Below the pieces are notes generated by a model. That model was not told the DNA's origin. It searched no databases and saw only the letters and a program-made list of their open reading frames with translations. A program made the translations under genes and the position numbers. Positions 22,065-32,603 of a stretch of 64,000 nt of DNA are shown here, piece after piece. Numbering within the stretch: position 1 is the stretch's first letter; every line of letters starts with the position of its first letter. This stretch comes from Phoma sp. XZ068 (lineage: Eukaryota > Ascomycota > Dothideomycetes > Pleosporales > Didymellaceae), in NCBI GenBank assembly GCA_004835665.1, contig RBKR01000016.1, forward strand, positions 372,001 through 436,000, read 5' to 3'.

Positions 22065-22529
22065 TCGACAGTGTGTACTGCTCCGTACCCCAGCGCCGCG
22101 CATTAGCGCTGCACACCATTCAAGACCAGCCGACCAGGCGTGGGGGGTTTATATCGCCCCAAGAGCTTGAAGATGATGAAGAAGAGTACCGTCTGAGCCA
22201 TGGAGCTAGACGTGTCACCCAAGATAGGCCCAAGAATGCACCATGTTGGCAAGGTCTCACGGAAGCATCGATGAAGATGAGTAGGACGAGATGGATTAAG
22301 GGCGGCCGTGACAGGCCAGCCCAAAGGATATCAAGACATAGGAGAGAGTAAAGAGAAGAATGAAGACAACACAACCACCTTGCCAAACAATGTGATGACA
22401 AGTTCCATGACAGGAACCAAGTGCAACCAAAGTCGCAATGAAGAAGACGCTAACAAGTCAAAGAAAGTTCAGTCAAAACGCTGACAAGAGAAAATCACGT
22501 CAAAGTCCACTCCACCCATGCTTGACTCG
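22065..22529. other. Intergenic between convergent 3' ends
   Basis: 465 bases between the SF3B4 and DUF2015 stop codons. They should hold both 3' untranslated regions. Nothing else was seen. Confidence 0.5.
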
Positions 22530-22969
22530 TCACGAAAAGGAAACAAACTTGGGGTCCCTCGGTACGCCGTCACTCCCCACGCCCGCCTTGCTGAAGCGCT
22601 CCTGCATGAGCAGCCGCCGGGCCTCGTCAAAGCCGACATTCTTGCGCTTCATGATGCGCAGCACCTCCTTCTTCCCTGCCTCGTCGAGCCCCTGTCGCGA
22701 GTCGCCCTCCACATTGGCCGTGAGGTCAAAGTCGGTCGAGTGCAGGCCGGCTTCGATGTCGTCGCGAAAGGACGTGGGCAGCCGCTGGTAGAGCGGGCCG
22801 GGCGTGAGACGTGGGACGAGGGGGAGCCAGCGCGCACGGGTGAGGTAGAGGGCTGGGTGTGTTAGCATGTACAGTAGAGATGGGTGGGGCCATGTCGTAG
22901 GTTGACAGGGGACGCACAGGTGCCGACGGCGAAGACGAAGAAGGCGATGGAGTAGAGCATGTAGCCCAT
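22530..22969 (-). CDS. DUF2015 / UPF0357 (YCL012C-like) small membrane protein
   Basis: Complement(22530..22852, 22918..22969), 124 residues. Exon 1 encodes MGYMLYSIAFFVFAVGT, and the 65-nt intron (GTGCGT..CCCAG) joins it to SLYLTRARWLPLVP. Residues 2-20 form one hydrophobic helix, a signal anchor or membrane segment. The rest is soluble: TSFRDDIEAGLHSTDFDLTA, then GLDEAGKKEVLRIMKRKNVG, FDEARRLLMQERFSKAGVG and the ending PRDPKFVSFS. This order and the last motif match the fungal DUF2015 family, which includes yeast YCL012C. Its biochemical role is not established. The protein is of normal family length. It is head to head with the eL28 gene. Confidence 0.88.
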
Positions 22970-23422
22970 CGTGGCGGTAGCAGGCCGACTTGCGCGGTCG
23001 TCGAGGGAGCGTTTGGGGGGAGTTGGAGAGGATCGACTGCGTGTTGGTCGGCGCGGAGGTGTTCGGGAGTGCGCAGTGGTGGTCAATGAATGCGGAAGGA
23101 GCGGCAGAGGCTTGGTATAGAGGAAGAAACGCAAGGAAAGGGAGAAACAAGAAACCGCAGTCGCCGCGCGTGTCTGCTGAGCCCACAGCGCGTCTCGTTC
23201 TTCGCAGACAAGGCAACAAGTAATGCAAGTATAGGCTGACGGCGTTCGCGGTGATCGTCACAGGCGTCGTGAGGCTCAGCACAGCCACAGCGGCTGACTA
23301 GCACCTCGGCACGACTGTTGTTCCATCCCCGCGCACACTAAGCGGCGCATGCTGTCGAAATCGCACATCTGCGAGCATACCGAAAAGTCCGTACCCGCGT
23401 ATCAACACCCCATACCGACACA
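22970..23422. promoter_or_regulatory. Shared upstream region of the DUF2015 and eL28 genes
   Basis: 453 bp between divergent start codons. A promoter for a ribosomal protein gene must lie on the right side. I see no clear TATA box or repeated operator. Confidence 0.5.
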
Positions 23423-23993
23423 ATGGCCGCCACGATTTCGCACGACCTTGCCTGGACAGTGACCAAGGGCCACAGCGCCACTCTCGTCAAGAGGGCCAAC
23501 GGCGTCCAGTTCTCGCGCGACCCGCTGAACCTGAGGAACGTCTACAGCCGCAAGAACGAGGGCCAGATTGCCAACAAGGTGCGCCCGCCCGCCCTGCCCG
23601 CTGCGGCCTGCTGTGCGAGACTGTGTGTTGATAATGACTAGGCCATCGGCGTCATCCCCTCCGAGAACGGCGGCCTCACCCTCCTCGTCAAGAAGGCCGA
23701 CAAGCACCACCAGCCCGCTGCTTCCACCCAGACCACCACCTTCGGCGCCTCCAAGGGCTCGCGCAAGTACGTGCCGTGATGCTCCGGCAGCGTACCACGA
23801 ATACTAATATTTCCCCAGGGTCTACTCCGCCATCGTCAACAGCACCACCAAGCGCAACTACCGCCCCGACCTCCGCCAGGACGCCGTCGCCCGCGCCTCC
23901 GCCATCCGCAAGGCCAACAAGCCCGTCAAGGCCTCCCCCGCCCAGAAGCTGAGGGGCGCCAAGGCACTGAAGGCCGCCGAGGCCAGCGCATAA
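23423..23993 (+). CDS. 60S ribosomal protein eL28
   Basis: Join(23423..23578, 23642..23766, 23819..23993), 151 residues. The N-terminus MAATISHDLAWTVTKGHSAT is followed by FSRDPLNLRNVYSRKNEGQI; N-x-x-S-R-K/R-x-S/E-G is the signature of eL28. The middle exon gives AIGVIPSENGGLTLLVKKAD, and the last exon ends in a basic Ala/Lys-rich tail. Both introns have good signals (GTGCGC..GACTAG and GTACGT..CCCCAG, the latter with a CTAAT branch site). The protein belongs to the large ribosomal subunit. Saccharomyces cerevisiae lacks it, while filamentous fungi and animals keep it. Codon use is strongly biased, as in other ribosomal protein genes. Confidence 0.95.
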
Positions 23994-25093
23994 ACGCCCA
24001 AACGTCAATGCGATGGCTTGAGTAGTGGAGCGTGTCTGCGTCGGGAAATAGAGGAGTTCGCTGCTTTTGGGAATGGATCACATGGACTGGGATGCATAAA
24101 CGAAGTATACGAGCTAGGTCAACACAGAAGTAGTGGATGATCGGCCGGGAATGAAATGCTTCGAAACCCAACCCTCCGCCCTGCGTGTGCTCTTGAAGAA
24201 TCCAGCATACGAGACTGACAAGCGAGACGTTCAACAAGGTTGACACTAGATTGACTGGCGAGAAGGACAATGCAGACACAATCTTCGCTGCCGAACAGCC
24301 CGCTCTCCATTGCGTCTACTTTTTGACCACATTTATCACTTCCCTGACACAGGACTCAAGTACTCGGCAGTACGAAGATACGCAGTTGGTACTCGGTGTC
24401 ATACTTTGCGATGCTATCATACGTATTAATCCCTAAACCACAAGCACCCCATCCCATTTGAAAGGTCCTAACAAACAGAACTCCAACCGATTTCATATTG
24501 CGTACACTTCTGCCACCAAACGTCCACCAACCAAAGCTCGGACCCCCTATTCATAATAATCCCTTTTGTCTACTAGACTCATCAGCAGGAAAAGCCCACC
24601 TGCCGACTTCAATGCTGCAGTATGCTAACAAACGCCATGATCCAATGCTGGTGATGTAGATATCTTCAGGATGCCGAGGAGACCGTGTACGAAAAGGATT
24701 GGCCAGGTTGAAAGACGATTGAAATCGCAGAGAAGGCCCACTCCATGACTGATCGAGGGTGGCTCAGCATGGGTAGTGCTGTGTAGTCGTGAGATCTAAG
24801 TGGAGGTGGTATTGATCAACATATTAGAGTACGTGAGATTCCGGTATACCTGTCGAGGTGCTTTGTATGATTGGATTCTGTGCGACGAGAGTATGCAAGG
24901 CCCAATTACATATAAGGTAGAAGCGTATTAGGAAGGTGTCCGTTCAGCTTTCAAGAAGTCTGACACACAGTGCGATGGTGGAAACTTCAGAGTAGGTCGC
25001 GGCTCATCCTTTGCCACAAGTACATATGCAAAGATCATGATTATTCTTCCGTTGATAGCGAACAGCCCTGTATCATCTCCTGACGTTGCAAGT
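23994..25093. other. 1.1 kb intergenic
   Basis: Contains the 3' untranslated region of eL28 and of the minus-strand gene that ends at 25094. Open frames are short, and none shows a recognisable motif. Confidence 0.45.
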
Positions 25094-25765
25094 CTACTGA
25101 CCTATGTTCTTCCCTTGTACTTTGCTCTCCGCACCTACCCCCGGCGTCCCATGCTCTTCAAACTCGCTTTCATATGCCCTCCACACCGCCATATCCGTCT
25201 GCAACTTCTTATGACTGCGAATCGCCTGCTGGTACCTGACCATCCGGCTATCAGCTTCTATCATTCCGCCAAATATCATAGCGGACATTTGAATGTAACT
25301 ACTTCCGTGTCAGCACTCTTACGAATAATTACATCTCGCAGCTACGGTCACATGGATGCCGTATTCTGCGAGGTGGTGTACTACGCACGTTTTGAATTGT
25401 ACTGTCAGTCCGCGATATAGCGGCGAGAAAGCATAGGCTACGCCTCCAGCAACGGCGAAGAATGCGCCCCACTGCAGAGCAATCAGCTTACCATCTTGAA
25501 AGCCGGGGGTGAATTCAATGGTATCGCAATGGCCGCGAACAGCAAAATTATGCAGAAGGAATGTGAATGCGGAATTGCTAGGAGACCAAAGAACATGATG
25601 ACTTTGCCAGACGTGGGAAGCATCGACATAAACCATCATAGTAAATAGGAAAAAGCACGTGCAACAACATACCTTGGCACCACCATACGCTGCACCCTTC
25701 GCCGCCTCCCACGCCGCCTGATTGGTCTCGTCGTCTTTGGTCAAACTCCCGTGCTCGCGAACCAT
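25094..25765 (-). CDS. Small predicted membrane protein, function unknown
   Basis: Proposed splice form complement(25094..25298, 25389..25471, 25673..25765), 126 residues. Exon 1 gives MVREHGSLTKDDETNQAAWE and ends GAAYGGAK. Exon 2 gives WGAFFAVAGGVAYAFSPLYR, and exon 3 starts YIQMSAMIFGGMIEADSR. Two hydrophobic helices (about 32-48 and 58-71) flank a short basic loop, and a charged tail follows. The layout recalls small fungal mitochondrial or ER inner-membrane proteins with an HIG1-like hairpin, but I cannot assign a family. The second intron (25299-25388) keeps phase. The first intron, 25472-25672, is 201 nt, a multiple of three and free of stops, so its limits are the weak point of the model. 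It could include a further exon. Confidence 0.65.
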
Positions 25766-26273
25766 ATTGACTATCTCTTTCTCTGTACCATCGAGTGTGT
25801 GTTTGGAGACGAGACAAGAAAGCAGTGTTAAGTTTTGCAAAGGTTGATGAGGTGATGTCAAGCCGCAGCGGGAGCTAATCGCGACGCTAGCAGACAGAAG
25901 CATGCGATCGGCACGTTTCGGCATGTAAGCGGCAGAGCTGCGTGGGTTCGGGGATGTGAACGTAGGAACTGCGCAGCTGCGAATAGTGTTGGTTTGAGGT
26001 GCACTCGGATCTATTTGACGTGAAAAAGGAAGTACCCAATGGTCCCTCGTCGACTGCTTCTTGCAGCAATGCCAGCAAAACTCCAAGCTATGCACTTCAC
26101 CACAAACGCCTTGAGTGTTCAATGCCCGCCCATCCTGCCCGTTAGGTCAGACCATTATTACTCTGATCCTCCATCTGTGCACGCCGTCACATTGGCCACA
26201 ACCTCAACATCGTCGACATGGACGACTACTCTAGAGCGTTCTTGTCAGATGCGCGCGTGTCAGATGGTAGCAC
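25766..26273. other. Intergenic
   Basis: 508 bases between the start of the small membrane protein gene and the stop of the UBA-like gene, both on the minus strand. They hold the promoter of the first and the 3' region of the second. Nothing else was seen. Confidence 0.5.
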
Positions 26274-28832
26274 CTAGCCGCCCTTTCTTTCGGCCACCTC
26301 AATGTGCTGCGTCTTCGGTTCCTCCGCGGGTACCTCCTTGACGTCCACCATCTGCATATCGAGAGTCTGCGACTGCGTATCTACCTCCATCGGATCGCTC
26401 CTCAGCCCAGTCATTGCGTCCATGCCGCCGTTCACTTCCACCATCTCGCGCACACCCAATTCGCCATCCATCTCCGTGTTTGGCGTCAGTGTTGCAGAGC
26501 TCAACCCTGAACTCTGCTTGCTCTTCTCACCATGATACTGCTGGGCGCTGATGTTGGCCCAATCATGATTGTACTCTGGTGGATGCGTCTCCTTGTCCCA
26601 ATCTCCTCTCACCTCATCCCCAAAATCTTCCCACTCACCCCCTACGCCCAAGTCGTGGTTCTTCTGCAACTCTTCCAAGAAACACAGTTTGTCTTTCTTG
26701 ACAAAGTCTTCAAGCGGCTTGGACAGAGGAACAGGAGTTTCGGAGGTGGCGGCTTCGTTGGCATAGATGAGCAATACAGATGCGGCTTCAGTGGTGGCTC
26801 GCTCAAGGACCTGTTGCAGGTCTACGCGGTCGCGGATGATGTTCGCCGAGCCAGATTCTGAATCGTACTGCACACGCCACCACTGCTTCGCGCCGGGGGT
26901 GTTGGAGGAGGTATCGGGGTGGAGAAGGTAGATAACGTCGCGGCGGGTTGCTACACCGTACAGTTGGTAGGGGTAGTGCATTGCGTCTTGAGCAGACTGC
27001 CCTTCCGGGTAGTTGGGCTCAGTGAGATCGATCAGAGCTTCGGCGCCATCATCAATGGTAGGTTTGAAACGGTTTGAGATGCCGTTGAGTGCCTCCTGGG
27101 CGTGCTTGCGCTGCTCCTCAAGTACTGACGTAGTTAGCAAGAGTTGTATACGGACAATCACGTTACTTACTGGCTAGCTTGCTCTCGACACTCTCGTACA
27201 GCCTTTGCAGGTGAGACAGTGTAGCAGCGTCTTGTGAATTGTGATGCTCTTCGTCTGCTTTGGGCTGGAAAGCTTTTATGCTCGTCTTAATCAACTTCAA
27301 GGACTCGATTGTCTTGGAGTTGCGCTTTGCCGGCGTGTGGTACTTCAATCTATCCGTCTGATCTTTGATGCTGTCCAGCTGAGTACTGTGCACCGCCATG
27401 TCATCAAACATGGCTTGAATGACGTGTTTGTTCTTTTCGAGGTATCGATCTGCGTAAAGTGTTGCGGGAATGCGGCAACCGAGCTCGTTGCCATCTTGTT
27501 TCGAGCCCTCCAGTCGGAAGATCAATACATTGCTTATGTCCATAATATGGGCAGTCCCGTCTGCGTTGGGAAAGAAGGTGTCGTCGAGCACATCGTAGAT
27601 GTCGGTTTCCCTCCCGTCGCGCTTCGTCACTGTACTGTCGAGGACAAAACTGTTGACCTGTTGCTGAGCATTGACGACTGATCGTAGCATGCCGTTGATT
27701 TGGAACTCTGGATTCTGTTTCGCGTATGCTGCGCTCCATAATATCAGAAACTTTAGCATATCGTCGTCCGGATCTTCGAGCGAGGGCGCCTCAAGCTGCT
27801 TCCAGGCGTCCATATCCAACATGGACTCAATGGTTGTGTAGGCCCTGTCAGTGTTGTCCAGAAATGCCATGAGACGCTGTGTCTCGTAGATGATATCGAG
27901 TCCGTAAGCCTCGTCCCATCCAACTGTATTGTCCATGATGCGAGTCCGTCCGGTGGGGTTGCCTCTCCACCATTCATCGCCCACCCAGTAGTCGTTCTGT
28001 GTCACTGCGGGCGACAACAGCGCGTTGCGAAACTGCGGTATCGAATGCAGAATGGTCAACATGGCTGGAAAGTAGTTGAACCTCGGCGAAGGCTTGAGGA
28101 TGGCGGGCTGGCCCTCGTCTCGCTGCCTCTGGCTCGGGATGGGATCAGCAATGTACTCGGACGCGGTCGTGGCTGGAACCATGGCCCAGTTGGCGGTGTC
28201 GTAGTTGTTCCTGGTGGCAGGGCCGAAGACGGGTTTCGAACTGCCCGTGACTCCTGACTCCTGGCCGTTCTCGATGCCTGCCAGCACGTCAGCCCCTCCC
28301 CCTCGTCGGTCTCGTCGGTTCTCAGCTGGACCACTGACTTTGCATGGGGTCGTCCCCTACGTGCGTCGACAGCGCGGAGCCTGGGCGGGTGCCTATGCGC
28401 GAGTTGGGCCGGGTGGGCGCTGTGCTGTTGGCGCCGCTGCGAGGGTGGTTGTCGAACCCTGGCGGATAGTCAATATTGAAGGCTGTCGCCGGGGCTCGTC
28501 AGCGGGCATATATGCGGTTACCTGAGTAGGGTGCCAACATACTGGGCACATTGCTGTTTGTCTCGTCGGCATATCTGCTTGCGCCAAATGCGCTCTCGTC
28601 CCAGACCGGCGTCGAGCCATCGATGAGTTTGTGCACGGTTGCTATGTCGGAGCTGAAGAGCTTCTCAGCCGCCTGCTCCAAGTTGTTGTTGAATATCTGG
28701 GCCTGGTTAGCATGGCACGTCTGGAGGCGCGGCATGATGGCAGACCTTGAGGAGCTTCCGGCAGTCGTCGTACGGAAGCTGATAACCGCTGATCTCCTGG
28801 AGCATCACCGCATTGCTCTCCTGGTCTGCCAT
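26274..28832 (-). CDS. UBA-like, ubiquitin-interaction (USP25/28-like) protein
   Basis: Five exons, complement(26274..27124, 27171..28277, 28339..28458, 28522..28696, 28746..28832), 779 residues; every junction keeps phase. Residues 1-45 (MLQEISGYQLPYDDCRKLLK, then IFNNNLEQAAEKLF) form a UBA-like three-helix domain of the kind at the N-terminus of USP25/USP28. A long alpha-helical region follows (FNYFPAMLTILHSIPQFRNA, LDIIYETQRLMAFLDNTDRA). Then comes a coiled-coil stretch around residues 430-500, where YESVESKLAS continues into ILEEQRKHAQEALNG. After that is a short folded part (YPYQLYGVATRRDVIYLLHP, WWRVQYDSESGSA) and an acidic tail. I recall fungal homologues annotated as ubiquitin-interaction-motif proteins. 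The Cys/His boxes of an active ubiquitin protease were not seen, so it is probably a non-catalytic relative. The role is inferred from the family. Confidence 0.8.
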
Positions 28833-29421
28833 GGTGGCAGCTCGGGTGACGTGAGTGCTCGCGATGCGGTGGGGGAGCTCTCAGGCTCTGCTGATGCGGG
28901 GCGCAATCGAGGCAGCAAACGGCCGCGTGCTAGCAATATGTCGAAAGGACGGGTACAGAGGAAGAGGCTGCTTGACGTGTGTGGTAACGCGCGCGGTTTG
29001 TGTTTGGCGGCATGGACATTGCGGGGATGCACAATTGCGCTGCTTGCGAAGGAGCTCTCGGAGCTACAATGACGACGCGAAGTGCAGGGATCTAGGCTCA
29101 GCCGTTAGGTTTGCTCCATTGCCGCGGCCCTCTTCTGTGACACCCAACGCTCGCCTGGCCTCTTAACCCCGTTGCGACTGCTTTTCGACATGCATTCGGA
29201 CCAGATGGGAATGGGTTAAGTTTGCGGTGTGCTGTCGCTGTTCCCGAACAATCGTACGCTCAACTAGGTGGTCAACATCCTCGAGGGCATCTGCAGAAGA
29301 GCTGATTAAAGGACGCCGTTGATGCTATAGTATGTCTAACCTGCCCTATGCTCTGTTATACAGTCGTTTCCCGTCATGTCTATCCTACAATATACAACAT
29401 ATGTTACATCTCTATACAGCC
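28833..29421. other. Intergenic
   Basis: 589 bases: the promoter side of the UBA-like gene and the 3' end of Pet127, both on the minus strand. No further gene was recognised. Confidence 0.5.
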
Positions 29422-31725
29422 TTACGCTTTCATCTCCGCAGCCTCGCCAGTCGACGCAGCCTCGCCGTTCGACCGAATCGCATACTCTGGAGACCCAGGA
29501 CCCAGAGGCTTAAACAACTGTACCCCCCTTTCCTCGTTCAACTGATCCTGCTTTGCCCTCCACGTCTTTCCCCTACTCGCGTACCTCTGAATGATCTTTC
29601 TGTAACTGGCGAGCCCCTTGCTTAGCTCCTCGTCGTCCAGACCAATCAGTTGGCGTCTGCGCTCCTTGGTCGCGTTGTAGAGATGCCACTCCGTGCCACT
29701 ATCAATCTCCTGGATGTGGTACTCGATCTGCCAATTATCCTCTGGTTCGAGCCTCTCCGGGCGCGTAAAGTATTGCCCGTTCACTTTGTTGCGCACAGTG
29801 ACGGTCCAGCCCATGAGGGGCCCGGATGATGTATCGTCCTTTGCCCATTTTGGCGGTGCCATGGTTCCTTGGCCGTTCTCCGTGTCCTTGGTTTCACCTT
29901 CACCGGCGGCGGACGTCTCTACGCTCTGGCTCGTTTCTGCCACCCCAGCGTTTTCATTTGCGGTGCCGTCTTCGCTGACTTGCTCGTCGACCTCCTCCTG
30001 CAGTTCTTGCCACGTTTCTTGCGCTTCTGGATCGTTCTTGCCAACGCCTACAACACGGCGTGCCCACTGCTTTGCATATTGTACTCCGGTGTTTTGGATC
30101 TCGTCTGCGCGCTCCTCGGTCACCGGCTCGGCGAAAACATACATGAATGGTTGCCTGGTGTCGCGGGTTTCGAAGTGAAGGCGGATGGACTATGAATATT
30201 AGCGTGGTGTGCAAGAGAGAATGGTGGATACACGTACCGTCTCAGGGAACTTCTCCGTGGCTCTGTTCAGAAGCTCTTCCATCAATCCAATGGACAGTTT
30301 GAATTCTTGATCGCCCAGGCACGTGTCCGTCTGTCCGTGCAGGACCTGATCCATGTCCGAGAGAGTGAGATACTGGAAGCCGAAGATGCGCTCGATGTTG
30401 TGGTAGGCCAAGAAAATGCCGTCCATTCTGCCCATGCGGACTTGAAGCGAGTACTTCAACATGGTGGCACGGGTCATGTCGTAGAACTCTCGTTCGAACG
30501 ACTCCCACTCCCCCTGGTTATAGCGCAACTGGTATCCAAGGCCTTCCTGGTACTCTTTGTGGTTCATGCGGATAGATACAACAGCCCGCGTCTTCAAGTC
30601 GAAGATGCCAGCGCCGGGCAGGCGCGGGTCCTGTGCGTCGAGTTGAGAGCGCATCAGGATGCTGCCCTGCTTGGAGTAGTGGAAGCATCTCGCTGAATCG
30701 CCTTCGGTCGGAGTCTGCTCTGGGTTTGATCGGCGGTAGCGCTCGAACTCGGCGCGCTCCGAGGTAAGGAGCTTTTCGAGGGAGTGGCCGAGCCAGCTCA
30801 TGACGTTGGGGGTATCGTAGGTCTTGTCGGCGTCGATGGCATACACGCCGTTCTTGTATCGCAGGAAGATGGCGTCTGGGCCTTGTGTGATCCTGGAGAA
30901 CTTGTCGGTGGTAGCGGGGAAGTTCTTGGAGAGCATGCTGTGATTAAGCCTTCGGTGCGCGGAGAGAAGGAAGTGGAAGTGCTGAAGGACGCCCGACATG
31001 CTCGATGTAGATCCTGTATACTTGACGCCCAATCGCCTGGTGACGGCGAGCAGGTCCTCGTCCTTGGACGACGTCTTGTATTCGCTCAATGCGTCAAAAT
31101 CGAACTCGTTGACGGGCATGATCTTCTCCAGATAGGGATCGAAGTTGTAGACGCCGGTCCGTGGGTCCTGCAGACGGTAGACGCCCGGGTTGAACAGCAC
31201 GCGGTCGAGGCCGTAGGCGAGCATGGGCACGGCGGGCATGTCGACGTCGACAGGCTCGAAGCTGAAGTCGTCGGGGGCGGCCTCTGAGATCTTGAAGTCC
31301 TCCTTCAATTGTCCTCTCTTGCTCTTGTCCCTCTTGCGACCGCGTATCACATCTTTCAGCGAGGATCCCATGAGCGCCTCTTTGAGGGACTTTGTCGCGA
31401 GGTATTCTGCTTCAGCCTCCGCCTTCTGCTTCCTTGTAAGGGTCGGTGGGGTGGCATCGTTCTCGTCCAAGGACCCATCCTTTGCGTGTGCATCGCCGGC
31501 AGCCTCGTCCGCTCCCACGAACTTGTTCGCGAGGGCCGGGTCATACTTGAGGTTCTTGGGCGCCTGGCCCTTCTTGGGGACTTTGGACCGCTTGAGGCGA
31601 GTTGCGGTGGCGCTGAAGGGCCGCTGTGGATGGGCTGCGAGCGAGCGGCGGGCGGCGCAGAAGCAGCACACGGACGTGGAGCGCCATGGTGCAGCCTGTG
31701 CGATGGTCCTACTACTCCTGAGCAT
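29422..31725 (-). CDS. pet127: Mitochondrial RNA-processing factor Pet127
   Basis: Complement(29422..30189, 30238..31725), 751 residues, one 48-nt intron (GTACGT..TCATAG) at KFPET/SIRLHFETRD. The N-terminus (MLRSSRTIAQAAPWRSTSVC) is rich in Arg and Ser and lacks acidic residues, as a mitochondrial presequence should. The conserved core starts near FNPGVYRLQDPRTGVYNFDP and includes FSRITQGPDAIFLRYKNGVY, GSILMRSQLDAQDPRLPG and GIFDLKTRAVVSIRMN. The D-x-K in FDLK (D376, K378) fits the proposed link to the PD-(D/E)XK nuclease fold. RMGRMDGIFLAYHNIERIFG is a further family block. Yeast Pet127 is a membrane-associated matrix protein that acts in 5' processing and turnover of mitochondrial RNA. An acidic Glu/Thr-rich insert of about 60 residues (near 545-605) splits the C-terminal part. 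Confidence 0.92.
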
Positions 31726-32603
31726 CGAAGAAGAGCGTCTGCGGCGAGACGAGCGAGGCGGTCGAGCGAGGCGGTCGAGCGCGTCCCCAGGGCCCGTCGC
31801 GCCGTCGAGAGGCAGAAATTCTGTCGGCGGTTACCGCCCGCAACCGCCGACGCCGACGCCGACTGACGCACATGCGGTGCTGGACAGTACACAGTAGCAC
31901 TAGCGGGAGCAGCCAGCCCTGCACGCCGTGCGGTCAGCAGCGCTCTCCAGGCCCCGCTGCGCAAGTGCTGACGCGCGTTGGCTGCTGGGCTCGTGCGAGC
32001 CACCGGCGCCGCCGTCGAGCACTGCAGGAGGCTCTGGCCCCGCCGGCGCAGCGCTGCTGCAGACGACGCGTCGAGCGCTGTGCACGACGCGCCGAGCTGC
32101 TGTGGTTCCCGCCGAGCCGCCCCACGTCGTTCGTCCCGGGCTGGTACAGGGCGGCAGCTCGAGTGCAGCAGCCCGGCGCTGGTTGGCTGTGGCCTGCGAA
32201 TCATGGCTCCAGCCGTGCTGCCAACTTTTGTATCGCGCACTGCAGTGCAATTGCGCTGCACATCAGCATTTGCCCTCGTGGTCTGAGACGCAATCGCTCG
32301 TATCGCCGTACTGCGCTGGGCACCTGCTCAAACCTCCGGCGCCCTCCCCCATGCAACCGCAATTTGCGCCGCGAGTGGCCGCCAAGTTGGACATTTCGAC
32401 CAAGTTGGATACATAGCTACCGCCAAGTGGATATCACAACTACCGCCAAGTGCAATACCACAGCTGCACCGCCCTGTCTCTCGAGCTCCCCTCTGCGCGT
32501 GCCTCCCTTCCCTCTGCCGCTGCCCACGCCCTCCGCATGCGCCATTCCCACCGCTGACCTCGCGAGGGGCGGCGCACGCCAACAGAGAGCGGAGTCGCCC
32601 ACC
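31726..32603. promoter_or_regulatory. Upstream region shared by pet127 and the PH-LRR gene
   Basis: 878 bp between divergent starts, very GC-rich near pet127. Long open frames cross it on both strands (up to 31356-32261 minus), but they are Arg/Ala/Ser-rich translations of GC-rich DNA and show no domain. No TATA box was noticed. The repeated CCGACGCCGACGCC near 31847 is simple sequence. Confidence 0.45.

Noticed and set aside
31356..32261. 301-codon minus-strand frame rich in Arg, Ala and Ser
   Set aside because: It overlaps the first exon of pet127 in another frame and GC-rich upstream DNA. It has no domain, and its composition follows base content.
31872..32603. Upstream extension of the PH-LRR reading frame (open from 31872)
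   Set aside because: The added 244 residues are Cys/Arg/Ser-rich with no domain. The ATG at 32604 begins the recognisable MSKDKRRSIFG start.
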